From NCBI RefSeq assembly GCF_013116825.1, contig NZ_JABFNS010000008.1, positions 37,897-101,896 on the forward strand: a DNA stretch of 64,000 nucleotides, given 5' to 3'. Shown one piece after another: positions 16,801 to 26,748 of this stretch. Below the pieces are notes generated by a model. The model did no database searches. It had not been told where the DNA came from and saw only the letters and a program-made list of their open reading frames with translations. The stretch is from Myxococcus xanthus. Its GTDB lineage: Bacteria; Myxococcota; Myxococcia; Myxococcales; Myxococcaceae. Every line of letters starts with the position of its first letter. Position 1 is the stretch's first letter. Made by a program: the position numbers and the translations under genes.

Positions 16801-17038
16801 CCTGATGACGTCGCTCGCCTTCGCCCTGGGCGTGGTGCCGCTGGTGGTGGCCAGCGGCGCGAGCGCGGAGACGCAGCGGGCCATCGGCACGGGCGTGTTC
16901 GGCGGCATGGTGTCAGGCACCGTCCTGGCCATCTTCCTGGTGCCCGCGTTCTACGTCGCCGTGCGGAGCCTGCTCAAACGGCGCGAGTCAGCGAGCCCCG
17001 CTCCCCTCGTGAAGCACGCGCCCGCGGAGAACAGCTAG
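13898..17038 (+). CDS. RND multidrug efflux permease (AcrB/MexB family, HAE1)
   Basis: A 1046-residue pump of the usual HAE1 length. The start MPRFFIERPVFAWVIAI is the classic first helix. Two periplasmic loops separate the helices (residues ~40-335 and ~560-870). The proton-relay Asp pair is in GIIVDDAIVVVENVER of helix 4, and GLSAKNAILIVEFAK is in helix 10. It exports hydrophobic compounds by proton antiport in complex with the adaptor and an outer-membrane channel. It is probably co-transcribed with the adaptor (14-base gap) under the preceding TetR regulator. Nothing appears truncated. A strong bidirectional hairpin follows the stop. Confidence 0.95.
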   Translation: MPRFFIERPVFAWVIAIFIVLAGAISIPRLPIERYPSIAPPSVTITATYPGATPAAMNDSVVSLIERGLSGVKNILYFESSSDTSGVAQIVVTFAPGTDPDLAQVDIQNRLKTVESRLPQMVRQLGLQVETTTTNFLLFSTLVSSDGRYDEAELGDFLSRNVVEDLRRVPGVGRVQLFTPARALRVWLDPERLISHGISVDEVAAAIRAQNAEASPGRLGDMPAVPGQRVTTPLMLQGQLLDVADFERVIIRANPDGSNVLLKELAKVELGPQSYASSTRQNGKNAATFGVQLAPGANALDTSERIRERMADLSRAFPAGVEYTIPYDAAPFVRVSIQKVVQTFFEAMLLVFAVMYLFLQSVRYTLIPAIVAPIALLGTFAVMLASGFSINVLTMFGMVLAIGIIVDDAIVVVENVERLMAEEGLSPLEATKKAMKEITGAVIGITLVLTSVFIPMAFATGSVGTIYRQFSLAMAVSILFSAFLALTLTPALCATLLRPVEPGHAGKRRGFFGGFNRLLERVTGRYANWTRAIVGRLGRAFFAYAVVVAMVALAFWRLPGAFFPEEDQGFLNVSVQLPSDATAERTNSVLGELEAFLSEREGIQDVLTIQGFGFFGSGANAGLMFVMMRDWDERQGETAAGEVAAANARFASPREGMVINVLPPAVDGLGNSAGFAMRLEDRSGHGPKALNDAMNHVLRRASDSPVIAFPYQEGLPDGSTVRIQVDRERAAALGVSFAEINSVISTALGSTYVNDFPNKGYMQQIILQARAESRMQVEDVLKLPVRNARGQMVPLSSVAEPVWERGPMQLVRYNGYPAVRIAGAAAPGFSSGDAMAEMERIAGELPAGFAVEWTGLSYQERLSGSEAPILLALSMLVVFLVLAALYESWSIPLSVMLVVPLGLIGALAAVMSRGLMNDIFFKVGLITIIGLSAKNAILIVEFAKQLEEQGRSPLQAAVEAARLRFRPILMTSLAFALGVVPLVVASGASAETQRAIGTGVFGGMVSGTVLAIFLVPAFYVAVRSLLKRRESASPAPLVKHAPAENS

Positions 17039-17046
17039 CGCGGCCG

Positions 17047-17079
17047 GGCGCTGGCGGGTGGAGGCTTCCCGCCAGCGCC
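17047..17079. terminator. Bidirectional terminator between convergent genes
   Basis: A perfect 12-bp stem GGCGCTGGCGGG / CCCGCCAGCGCC with a 9-base loop lies in the 51-base gap between the RND pump gene and the convergent DUF59 gene. It can end both transcripts. Confidence 0.75.
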
Positions 17080-17089
17080 GCAGCACCCC

Positions 17090-17458
17090 TCAGGAGCGGC
17101 GCTGCGCCGAGTCCTGGGGCAGCAGGCGGCCACCCAGCATGGTGATGCGCTTGGCCGCGAGCCGCTGGCGGGCCTCCGGCTCGATGTCCTGCGGCGTCCA
17201 CTTCAGGTCGTGGTCGAACTCCACGTTCACCGCGGTGACGCCGTCCACCGTCAGCAGCCGCTGCTCGATTTCCCGCATGAAGTAGGCGGCCATCATGCAC
17301 ATGGGCGAGGTGATGTGCAGGCGCACCGTCACCTGTCCCTCCGTGCGCTTCACCGACTCAATCAGCCCCATCTCCCCGATGCCCAGCGGCACGCCCGTGG
17401 CGCAGCTGCACGGGTCGGGGATGTCCTGGATGCGCTCGCGCAGGGCCTGCTCACTCAT
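17090..17458 (-). CDS. DUF59 metal-sulfur cluster assembly factor (MIP18/PaaD-like)
   Basis: A 122-residue protein of the FeS_assembly_P/DUF59 fold (residues ~5-100). It has DPCSCATGVPLGIGEMGLI near the N-terminus, where the family has DPE...-v.lGlv, and HITSPMCMMA with the reactive Cys. LKWTPQDIEPEARQRLAA is the usual closing helix. Relatives help to mature Fe-S or other metal enzymes, including the MIP18, SufT and PaaD groups. The start codon overlaps the stop of the upstream amidohydrolase gene by 8 bases (ATGAGTGA), so the two are translationally coupled. Such pairs also occur in soluble di-iron (propane-type) monooxygenase clusters; here no monooxygenase gene is nearby. Confidence 0.85.
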   Translation of the reverse strand: MSEQALRERIQDIPDPCSCATGVPLGIGEMGLIESVKRTEGQVTVRLHITSPMCMMAAYFMREIEQRLLTVDGVTAVNVEFDHDLKWTPQDIEPEARQRLAAKRITMLGGRLLPQDSAQRRS

Positions 17459-18527
17459 ACAGGCTCTCCCGGTAGCCGTACGGCTGGATGTCGCCGCGCG
17501 CCTTCAGCCTGGCGAACTCGTCGTTGGCGATGTGCTTCTTCACCGACTCCACGTCCACGCCCGCGTAGCGCGCGTAGTTGCCGCCCAGAATCATCCGCTT
17601 CACGTCCGGCGTCACCTGCATGCCCGCCACCTGCACCAGGTCGTCCGGCAGCTGGAACTCATGCCAGAACTTGTGCAGCGCCGGGTGCGGGTGGCTGAAC
17701 ACCGTCCCGGAGCCCCACATGATTTTCTCCGGGCCCGCCCACTTCAGCAGCGCCGCCAGGGACTCGGCGAACCAGCGTTCGCGCTTCACGATGAGCGCGC
17801 CCGTCACCTCCAGGTTCACATACACGTTGGGGAACAGCGACAGCTGCATGCCCGTCTCGTCCAGGAAGGCCATGCCGCCGTGGACGATTTCGAAGTTCAG
17901 GCCGGGGAAGGCATCCGCCGCCCCGCCGATGTCATCCACCTTGTAGGGCTCCAGCGGCACCGCGCCCATGGGCAGGCCCTTGTGCACGGCGATGTTCTTG
18001 ATGCCCAGCTTCTGCGCCCGCTCGAAGAGCGGGAAGGCGATGGTCGGGTCATCCATGCGCCAGCCCGTGTGGCGGAACTTGTCGCCCAGCCACGCCGCCG
18101 GGTAGAGCTTCAGGCCGCTGGGCTTGAGCGTTTCGTACTGCTGCTCCAAATCATCCAGCGCCGCCGTGCCGCGCAGCGGGTCCACGCCCGCGTACACCAG
18201 GAAGCGGTGGGGATAGTTGCGGTGAATCTCCAGCGTCTTCTCATAGGAGCACAGGCCGTCGTGGTACAGCGTCTGGAGCGGCAGCACGTGGTGCACCGCC
18301 AGGTCGACGCCGCTCTCCACGAAGAGCAGGTGCGCCAGCTCCTTCACGGACCAGTTCTTCAGGAAGCCTTCCGACGTGGGGACGCGGTGCGTGTCCCCGG
18401 ACAGGCTGCTGTGCAGCCCCCAGATGAGCCCCGCGAGCGACTCGGCGTACTTGCCGGCGCGGTAGTTCGTGGGATGGAGGTTGTAGGCGTGTGTCACCGC
18501 ATCGATGACGAAGTTGCCGTCAATCAC
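17451..18527 (-). CDS. Amidohydrolase-2 family protein (metal-dependent TIM barrel)
   Basis: A 358-residue member of the Amidohydro_2 superfamily. Recognisable parts are DAVTHAYNLHP at the N-terminus (where DxHxH is usual, here T-H-A), LKPSGLKLYPAAW, IAVHKGLP, FEIVHGGMAFLDE, and near the C-terminus IMWGSGTVFSHPHP. The last has WGSGTV in place of the usual WGSDwP, so the metal site differs from typical members. The GTG start has AAGGAG 7 bases upstream. It is coupled to the DUF59 gene downstream, which suggests that its product or partner needs metal maturation. In actinobacterial propane/methane-like monooxygenase operons an amidohydrolase of this kind accompanies the hydroxylase. The actual reaction is unknown. 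Confidence 0.8.
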   Translation of the reverse strand: MIDGNFVIDAVTHAYNLHPTNYRAGKYAESLAGLIWGLHSSLSGDTHRVPTSEGFLKNWSVKELAHLLFVESGVDLAVHHVLPLQTLYHDGLCSYEKTLEIHRNYPHRFLVYAGVDPLRGTAALDDLEQQYETLKPSGLKLYPAAWLGDKFRHTGWRMDDPTIAFPLFERAQKLGIKNIAVHKGLPMGAVPLEPYKVDDIGGAADAFPGLNFEIVHGGMAFLDETGMQLSLFPNVYVNLEVTGALIVKRERWFAESLAALLKWAGPEKIMWGSGTVFSHPHPALHKFWHEFQLPDDLVQVAGMQVTPDVKRMILGGNYARYAGVDVESVKKHIANDEFARLKARGDIQPYGYRESLYE

Positions 18528-18569
18528 CCGAGGACTCCTTTCACAGTTGGGCCGGGAGGACGCCCGGCG

Positions 18570-20849
<2,280 letters not shown>

Positions 20850-21014
20850 GCTTCCCTTGGGTTGCCAGGGCGCAGCCTATGCCGGCTCGGGGGGAAGGCC
20901 GGGTCATGGCATGCGAGGTGTTCGTAGACGCCTTTGCGCTTTCCAGGACATAGACACTATTTGTGGAAAAATTGCATGTCCTGATTTTATGGATGAGGCG
21001 GCTCGTACGCGGAG

Positions 21015-21761
21015 TCAGGGCGCTGACTGGCTGCGCAACAGATAGAACACGTAGCCGTAGGTGTGTTCGTACTGGCGATAGAGGCGGGTCTCCTGCTCGG
21101 CGGCCGAGAGCGCGTCTTCCAATGACGCGTCACCGCGGGCGCGCAGGTGTGCGACGCGCTGGAGCAGGGGCGTGTAGTAGGTGTCCCACCACGCGGAGGC
21201 GGGAAGGGTGAAGGTGTCGAGCACCTCGTAGCCCGCGGCCTCTGCGGCGGCGCGGTTCTCCAAGACAGTACCCATGGTGGGGTAGGCCTCACCCCAGAAG
21301 CGCGCGATTTCGTCGGGGCGCTCATCGGTCAGCCAGGAGCATTCGGTGACGGCGGCCACGCCTCCGGGCGCGAGCAGCGGGCGCCAGCGCCGCAGCCCCG
21401 GGCCGAAGCCCAGGTGGTAGATGGCGCCCTCGGACCAGAGGAGGTCAAAGGAAGCCTCGGGCAGCGACAGGGCGCCCATGTCCTGCCGCTGTGTTTCGAC
21501 GAGCGCGTCCAGGCCCCGCTCGCGCGCCCGCGCCTGGAGTTGGTCGAGGAAGGGCCCGTGCAGGTCCACCGCGATGACCCGGGTGCGCAGCGCCTCGGCG
21601 AGCACCAGCGTCTGTGCGCCCGCGCCACAGCCGAGGTCCACCACGCGCGGGTGCGGTGGCAGCGGAGGCAGCCGTCGCAAAGCCTCCCGGGTGCAGTCGT
21701 CGCTGCCAGGGCCGTGACGGGGCAGGTTGTCATAGACGGTGAAGAAGGCGTCTTCGCTCAT
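21015..21761 (-). CDS. Class I SAM-dependent methyltransferase
   Basis: A 248-residue Rossmann-type methyltransferase. The SAM-binding loop is VVDLGCGAGAQTL at about residues 41-53, the acidic strand end VIAVDLHG follows, then FDLLWSEGAIYHLGF and WRPLLAPGGVAAVTE (post-I and motif IV regions). It looks like a small-molecule enzyme of the Methyltransf_25/31 type, not a DNA methylase (no DPPY or NPPF-type motif). The ATG at 21761 has GGAG 6 bases upstream; an upstream in-frame extension overlaps the HipA gene and was rejected. It starts 13 bases after the HipA-like stop, so it is probably the last gene of a DUF262-HipA-methyltransferase operon. Confidence 0.85.
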   Translation of the reverse strand: MSEDAFFTVYDNLPRHGPGSDDCTREALRRLPPLPPHPRVVDLGCGAGAQTLVLAEALRTRVIAVDLHGPFLDQLQARARERGLDALVETQRQDMGALSLPEASFDLLWSEGAIYHLGFGPGLRRWRPLLAPGGVAAVTECSWLTDERPDEIARFWGEAYPTMGTVLENRAAAEAAGYEVLDTFTLPASAWWDTYYTPLLQRVAHLRARGDASLEDALSAAEQETRLYRQYEHTYGYVFYLLRSQSAP

Positions 21762-21774
21762 GGCGGGCTCCGGT

Positions 21775-23004
21775 TCATTGCCCCTGGAGCAGGGGCACGC
21801 GCTTCCAGTGGGCTTCGATGCGGCGGCGGCTCTCATCCGGCAGGGGCAGCTGCGCGTGAAGCGAGGACCAGGTGTCGAGCGACGCTTCCACCGCGGACGT
21901 CACCACCGGCAGCACGTCGCCTGGGGGCAGCGCCAGCTTGCGCGCCAGCCGTTCGAAGCTGCCCAGGGAGATGTCCTCGAAGCGCTTCGACTTCGCGAAG
22001 TTGAGCGCGAGCGTGTCCGCCGGCATGTACTGCAGCGTGGACACCAGGTCGTACGCGGGCGACAGCGTGGCGCGGGTGCCGTCCGGGTAGAGCAGGGACC
22101 AGTTCTTGTGGTGCGCGTCCCCGTTGCCAATGACGGTGATGAACACCAGCCGCCGCAGGAACTCGTGCAGCGCGTCCAGGCCGGCGACCTTGTAGATGAC
22201 GTTGGCGACCGTCTCGTAGTTGTACTTCTTGTACTTCTCATCCGCGTACAGCCCCAGCACCTGCGTCAGGTCCTCCATGTGGACCCGGCGGCCGGGCTCG
22301 GGGCGGTCGAAGCGGCGCACGGCGTAGGCCACGTCCTCGCGCAGGGTGATGCCTTCGGGCAGGCCCTGGATGTCGGCCACGTCCAGCAGCGCCACCTCGG
22401 GGACGGTGATGCCGGCGGCGCGGGCCCACGTCATCATGGAGAACTCGTTCTCCGGGACGCGGTCGTAGCGGTTGTCCGGCAGCTTCACAATCCAGTTGCC
22501 GCCGCGTCCGCCCGCCGGGAGCGTCATCGCCTTGTCCCGGCGCAGCATGGAGAACTTGAGCTGCACGCCCGCGAGCGAGAAGCGCAGCGGCTCCTGCTCC
22601 TGCGGCGCGTGGGACGGCTGGGGCTCCTCCAGGGGCTCCATTCCGCTGAGCGACAGCACGCTGGCGGGCCGCACGACGATGGCGCCGGGCAGGTCCTCAC
22701 CCAGCCGCGCGATGAGGAAGAACTCGCGCTGGCGGGCCACCTGTTCGCGTTCGGCGATGAGCTCGCGCAGCGAGCCTTCCGGGAGCAGGTTGGAGAAGTA
22801 CGAAGGCAGGCGCAGGCGGCTGACGTGCCGGCGTGAGAGGTCGTCCTCGAAAATCTGTCCCAGCACCGGGCGTGGGTAGCGCTGGCGGTACTCCTCCGCG
22901 ATGACGAACTCGATGCGTTCGTCCTCCAGCAGCGTCAGCGTGCCGACGTGGACGTCACCCAGGTGGACGTCGAGGATTCCGGCCGTGGTGCGGGTGGGCT
23001 CCAA
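21775..23004 (-). CDS. HipA-like serine/threonine kinase, no HipB partner
   Basis: A 409-residue HipA-family protein. The N-terminal Couple_hipA part ends in LPSYFSNLLPEGSLRELIAER. The kinase core has SLAGVQLKFSM, WIVKLPDN, VPENEFSMM and AVRRFDR. The catalytic loop is GNGDAHHKNWSLL with Asp296 and Asn301, and the metal-binding Asp319 is in SPAYDL. All catalytic residues seen in active HipA kinases are present. HipA toxins phosphorylate proteins such as GltX; the target here is unknown. The gene starts one base after the DUF262 stop, and no HTH antitoxin is encoded beside it, unlike the second hip locus at 32-34 kb. The DUF262 protein may take the partner role (inference). Confidence 0.88.
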   Translation of the reverse strand: MEPTRTTAGILDVHLGDVHVGTLTLLEDERIEFVIAEEYRQRYPRPVLGQIFEDDLSRRHVSRLRLPSYFSNLLPEGSLRELIAEREQVARQREFFLIARLGEDLPGAIVVRPASVLSLSGMEPLEEPQPSHAPQEQEPLRFSLAGVQLKFSMLRRDKAMTLPAGGRGGNWIVKLPDNRYDRVPENEFSMMTWARAAGITVPEVALLDVADIQGLPEGITLREDVAYAVRRFDRPEPGRRVHMEDLTQVLGLYADEKYKKYNYETVANVIYKVAGLDALHEFLRRLVFITVIGNGDAHHKNWSLLYPDGTRATLSPAYDLVSTLQYMPADTLALNFAKSKRFEDISLGSFERLARKLALPPGDVLPVVTSAVEASLDTWSSLHAQLPLPDESRRRIEAHWKRVPLLQGQ

Positions 23005-23005
23005 G

Positions 23006-24679
23006 TCAGTCCTCCTCCTCGACGACCAGCGATTGGAGGGACGGACGGTCCGACTCCTCGTAGCGGGTGCGGGCCCGCAGGAACTCGATGATGTGTCTAT
23101 CGATGAGCTCCATGCGCTGCATGAGGAATTCGAGCGTGCCGCCCTCGCGCAGCGTGTCGCGCATGGCGGGGGTGATGGCCTGGCTCTGGAGGACCTCGGG
23201 CGGCGGCGCGGGCTCGCCCCGCAGCACGTCCAGCAGGGGCTGACCGGGCAGGGGCGGGTGCAGCAGGTAGTTGGCGGGGGTGTAGAGGAAGGAGCGGTAC
23301 AGCGCGGGGTCCAGCTTCAGCTCGGCGTCGGGCTCCTGCACGGTGAGGGACTTGAGCACGGGGCTGAGGCTGGCGGGGTCGGTGTCGCTGAAGAGCTGGG
23401 ATGGCTCCAGCAGGGCGCCGGTGCGCAGGTGCCGCGGCTGGAGCGCGTACAGGGCATTGAGGGCCATGCCCCGCGAGCGCAGCGCGAGGCCGAACGTCGC
23501 GGGCTGCGCGTGCTGGGCCAGCCATTCGTCGGAGAGGGGCCGCACCTGCGCCAGCAGGGACTGGACGGACTGCTCCTCGTCGGGGCCGATGGCGGCCAGC
23601 AGCTCCTGCGGCGACAGGGCCCGGCTGTCGAGGAAGCTGTCCACCAGGCTGCCGCGCCAGAACCCGCGCGCGAGCAAATCCCGGGTGCGCGGCGAGGGCT
23701 CCGGGTGCAGGTGGAAGAAGCGCGCGAGCAGCACGAAGTAGAGCGGGTTCGTCAGCAGGCGCCCGTGGGGGATTCCCGCGTCGCGCTTGAGGAAGACGAT
23801 GACGCTGCGCAGGGCCGCTTCCGTCTGGAGCAGCGTCTGCGTGAGGTCGTCCTCCTCGCGGAGCTGCCTCTGGAAGTCCTGGGTGAAGTCCAGGCCGCGC
23901 ACCGCGAGCACGGCCTTGAGCAGCAGGGGTTCATCGATGCGGCCGAAGCCCAGCTCCAGCAGGCTGGTGGCCAGCGCCTTCAGGTTGGGCAGCCGCGAGC
24001 CCGCGGTGCCGCCGTAGAGCGCGTTGAAGACCTCGTCGTCGGTGAGCGGCTTTCCGGAGGTGTTCAGCCGCTTGAAGATGATGCGCAGCGTCTTCTCCTC
24101 CGCGGCTTCGACGACGTACGCGGGCATCTGGTACTCGCGCGCCGCCTTGCCCAGACGGATGGCCGCGCGCACGTGCTCCGGGTTCTTCTCGCGCCCCGGG
24201 TAGCGGTCCAGCCAGCCCAGCAGCTGCTCGCTGTCGAGCACCCGGTTGAGTGGCAGCCAGTGCGGGGGCGTCGGCTCGCCGTGCGCGGGCTGGACGATTT
24301 CCTGCGTGTCCAGGTCGAAGAAGAGCGTGAAGCCGTCCCGCGCGGCGGGCTCCTGCTCCGGGTGGAGGAGCACCGCGGCCAGCGCGGTGATGCGCTGCTG
24401 CCCATCCACCACCCACAGCGCCTGGCTGTGGGAGGGCGCGTCGATGCGCACCGGGCCGAAGCTCACGCTGGCGGCGGGTGCCTCGCGCTTCCAGAAGAGC
24501 AGCGTGCCGATGGGATAGCCGCGGTACACGCTGTCGAGCAAATCCCTCACATCGCCGGCCTCCCAGCGCAGGGGCCGCTGGAAGTGGGGCAGTCGCACCT
24601 CACCGCGCCGGACGCGGTCCAGCAGGTCCTCGATGCTGAATGCCGTCGCCTGGGGCCGCCGCGTCAGGGTGGATTGCAT
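23006..24679 (-). CDS. DUF262 domain protein (GmrS/ParB-like NTPase-type), no HNH domain
   Basis: A 557-residue protein. The N-terminal DUF262 domain has the hallmark LPHFQRPLRWEAGDVRDLL (residues 30-48), YPIGTLLFWK and VVDGQQRITAL with DGQQR at 92-96. The helical part RLNTSGKPLTDDEVFNALY follows. DUF262 is the GmrS-type nucleotide-sensing domain of type IV restriction and several defence proteins. The C-terminal half is helical; I see no DUF1524-type HNH motif (HxxP...N), so it is not a complete GmrSD nuclease. It is followed after one base by a HipA-like kinase and then a methyltransferase. A 450-base leader precedes it. Role in defence is inference; the domain call is firm. Confidence 0.85.
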   Translation of the reverse strand: MQSTLTRRPQATAFSIEDLLDRVRRGEVRLPHFQRPLRWEAGDVRDLLDSVYRGYPIGTLLFWKREAPAASVSFGPVRIDAPSHSQALWVVDGQQRITALAAVLLHPEQEPAARDGFTLFFDLDTQEIVQPAHGEPTPPHWLPLNRVLDSEQLLGWLDRYPGREKNPEHVRAAIRLGKAAREYQMPAYVVEAAEEKTLRIIFKRLNTSGKPLTDDEVFNALYGGTAGSRLPNLKALATSLLELGFGRIDEPLLLKAVLAVRGLDFTQDFQRQLREEDDLTQTLLQTEAALRSVIVFLKRDAGIPHGRLLTNPLYFVLLARFFHLHPEPSPRTRDLLARGFWRGSLVDSFLDSRALSPQELLAAIGPDEEQSVQSLLAQVRPLSDEWLAQHAQPATFGLALRSRGMALNALYALQPRHLRTGALLEPSQLFSDTDPASLSPVLKSLTVQEPDAELKLDPALYRSFLYTPANYLLHPPLPGQPLLDVLRGEPAPPPEVLQSQAITPAMRDTLREGGTLEFLMQRMELIDRHIIEFLRARTRYEESDRPSLQSLVVEEED

Positions 24680-25130
24680 GCGCTTACCTCTGTCCGGCCT
24701 GTAACACGCCCCGCACGGGATGCCCGCCTTCCGGTGGCGGCCCTGGGGAATTGCCTGATTTGGACAGTGACAGTGGAATCGTCTGTGTTCACCGGGTGTG
24801 AATGTTCGATTATGGGCTTGGAGGGGGCGCGTGCTTGACGGGCGCTCGCTCGCCCTTCAACATGCCGTCCACGTTTCCTCTTCGGAGTGAGACGCGGCGG
24901 CGGTGATTGCCTCCCCCAAAAGCGACACCGTCGTGGAAGTCCCAGTTGAGCCCCGCGCGCCGCGTTCCCCCTCTCGGCGCGCGGTGGCCCCTGGGACTAT
25001 CGCTCCGCCCCTCGGTTCCATGCCTGCAGGACGCACGGGCGTTGTCGGCTTCCGGGTGGTGGTGACGCTCACTGTCGCTTGCGAGGCCCAGGGGCCCGAC
25101 GGAGAGTGAGCACCTCCCCCAGGAGGCCCC
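24680..25130. other. Intergenic region between divergent DUF262 and M28 peptidase genes
   Basis: About 450 bases without a convincing gene. A lower-GC stretch (about 24755-24815) is the probable promoter zone of the DUF262 operon. GGGCG / CGCCC around CTCGCT at 24840-24856 is a short hairpin. An open frame on the minus strand (24857-25291) is low-complexity, overlaps the peptidase start and was not accepted. AGGAGG at 25121-25126 belongs to the peptidase gene. Confidence 0.5.
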
Positions 25131-26618
25131 TTGCCCGTCGCCACCTTCATCCTGCCCGCTTCCCTCGCGCTCCAGTTGCTGTCGGGAGCCGCACCCGCCG
25201 CGAAGTCAGCGCCCAAGGCCGTCCCCGCGAAGCGCGCCGCGCCCGTGTACGCGCAGGCGACCGCGGAGAAGCTCATTGGGCCCGCGCTCACGGATGGCCA
25301 TGCCTATGCGCGGCTCGCCGAGCTGACGGACGGCATTGGCCCGCGCCTGTCGGGGTCGCCGGGCGCCGAGGCCGCCGTGCAGTGGGCGCTGCGCTCCTTC
25401 AAGGCTGACGGGGTGAAGGCGTGGTTGGAGCCGGTGAAGGTGCCGCACTGGGTGCGAGGCGAGGCGTCCGGCGAGGTGCTGGCCTCCGAGCGCACGCGGG
25501 GGCACCGCTTGGCGCTGCTGGCCCTCGGCGGCAGCCCGCCCACCGCGCCCGAGGGACTCAGCGCCGAGGTGGTGGAGGTGACGTCGCTGGAGCAGTTGGA
25601 GTCGCTGGGCGCGGCGGTGAAGGGGAAGTTCGTCTTCTTCAACCACACCATGACGGTGGCCGCGGACTACGGGCGCTTCGCGGGGCTGCGCTCACGAGGC
25701 CCCGCCGCCGCCGCGAAGCACGGGGCGGTGGGCGCGCTGGTGCGCTCGCTGGCCACGGCGTCGCTGCGCACGCCGCACACGGGCGCGACGAACTTCCCCA
25801 GTGAGGGGCCGCGGATTCCGGCGGCGTCGGTGGCTACGGAGGACGCGGACCTGCTCCACCGGCTGCTGGCGGGCGGCCCGGTGCGCGTGAAGCTGATGCT
25901 GGGCAGCTCCGAGCTGCCGGACGCGGATTCCGCCAACGTCGTGGCGGAGATTCGGGGCCGGGAGAAGCCGCAGGAAATCGTGCTGATTGGCGCGCACCTG
26001 GATTCGTGGGACGTGGGCACGGGCGCGCATGACGACGGCGCGGGCGTGGTGATGGTGATGGAGGCCGCGCGCCTCATCGCGAAGCTGCCGCAGGCGCCCC
26101 GGCGCACGGTGCGGGTGGTGCTCTTCATGAACGAGGAGAATGGCCTGCGCGGTGGGCGGGCCTACGCGGAGGCGCACGCGGCGGAGTTGCCCCGGCACGT
26201 GGGCGCGCTGGAGATGGACGCGGGCGGCGGGCGGCCCCTGAGCGTCAGCGTGCGCGCGGGCGAGGGCGGGCAGGACCTGCTGCGCCCGTGGCTGCCGCCG
26301 CTGACGGCGCTGGGCGTGACGCAGTTCTCCGCGCGCGAGGCGGGGGGGGCGGACATCAGCCCGCTGATGCCCGCGCGCGTGCCCTTCTTCGGCGTGGAGG
26401 TGGACAGCAGCCGCTACTTCGACGTGCACCACACGGAGGCGGACACGCTGGACAAGGTCGACCCGCAGGACCTGGCGCGCAGCACCGCCGCCGTGGCGTG
26501 GATGACGTACGCGCTGGCGGAGATGCCCGGCACGCTCACGCGCCCCGAGGCGCCAGCGCCGCGTGGGCCCGCGCCGGTCACCGCGCCCGCGCAGCAGTCG
26601 AAGTCCTCAGGGAACTAA
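25131..26618 (+). CDS. M28 family zinc aminopeptidase, secreted
   Basis: A 495-residue exported peptidase. The N-terminus is a signal peptide (hydrophobic run then SGAAPAA). A PA-like insert covers about residues 150-255 (GKFVFFNHTM, KHGAVGALVRS). The M28 catalytic domain follows, with zinc ligands and catalytic residues His289/Asp291 (GAHLDSWD), Asp301 or 302 (AHDDGAG), Glu335-Glu336 (NEENG), Asp363 (EMDAGG) and His433 or 434 (DVHHTEADT). Start is TTG with AGGAGG 4 bases upstream. It should cleave N-terminal amino acids or dipeptides outside the cytoplasm. The tail after about residue 470 is Pro/Ala-rich. It is a stand-alone gene divergent from the DUF262 operon. Confidence 0.92.
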   Translation: MPVATFILPASLALQLLSGAAPAAKSAPKAVPAKRAAPVYAQATAEKLIGPALTDGHAYARLAELTDGIGPRLSGSPGAEAAVQWALRSFKADGVKAWLEPVKVPHWVRGEASGEVLASERTRGHRLALLALGGSPPTAPEGLSAEVVEVTSLEQLESLGAAVKGKFVFFNHTMTVAADYGRFAGLRSRGPAAAAKHGAVGALVRSLATASLRTPHTGATNFPSEGPRIPAASVATEDADLLHRLLAGGPVRVKLMLGSSELPDADSANVVAEIRGREKPQEIVLIGAHLDSWDVGTGAHDDGAGVVMVMEAARLIAKLPQAPRRTVRVVLFMNEENGLRGGRAYAEAHAAELPRHVGALEMDAGGGRPLSVSVRAGEGGQDLLRPWLPPLTALGVTQFSAREAGGADISPLMPARVPFFGVEVDSSRYFDVHHTEADTLDKVDPQDLARSTAAVAWMTYALAEMPGTLTRPEAPAPRGPAPVTAPAQQSKSSGN

Positions 26619-26676
26619 GGGGGCCGCTTGGTGGGCGGCCAGCCGGGACGTCCTTGGACCTCATGATTCGTAATTT

Positions 26677-26742
26677 TGTCGATACTGGTCGTTTTCGGCC
26701 AATATGCGCACGTATTTTGCGCATATCTACGTATTATCGACA
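26677..26742 (+). promoter_or_regulatory. Nested inverted repeats in AbiE-like promoter
   Basis: Outer arms TGTCGATA (26677-26684) and TATCGACA (26735-26742) enclose inner arms ATATGCGCA (26702-26710) and TGCGCATAT (26718-26726). All arms are perfect. The block is AT-rich, ends 6 bases before the ATG at 26749, and is where an AbiEi-type antitoxin would bind to repress its own operon. Confidence 0.65.
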
Positions 26743-26748
26743 GAATTA

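Noticed and set aside
21015..21761. The methyltransferase as a DNA modification enzyme of a restriction system with DUF262
   Set aside because: It lacks DNA methylase motifs such as DPPY/NPPY or a target-recognition domain and looks like a small-molecule enzyme.
24857..25291. A 144-codon minus-strand frame before the peptidase
   Set aside because: Overlaps the peptidase signal region and is low-complexity Gly/Ala/Thr. No ribosome site or motif.
26704..26748. An upstream ATG that would lengthen the AbiEi-like protein by 15 residues
   Set aside because: It would place the nested inverted repeats inside the coding region, and the codons are unlike the rest.
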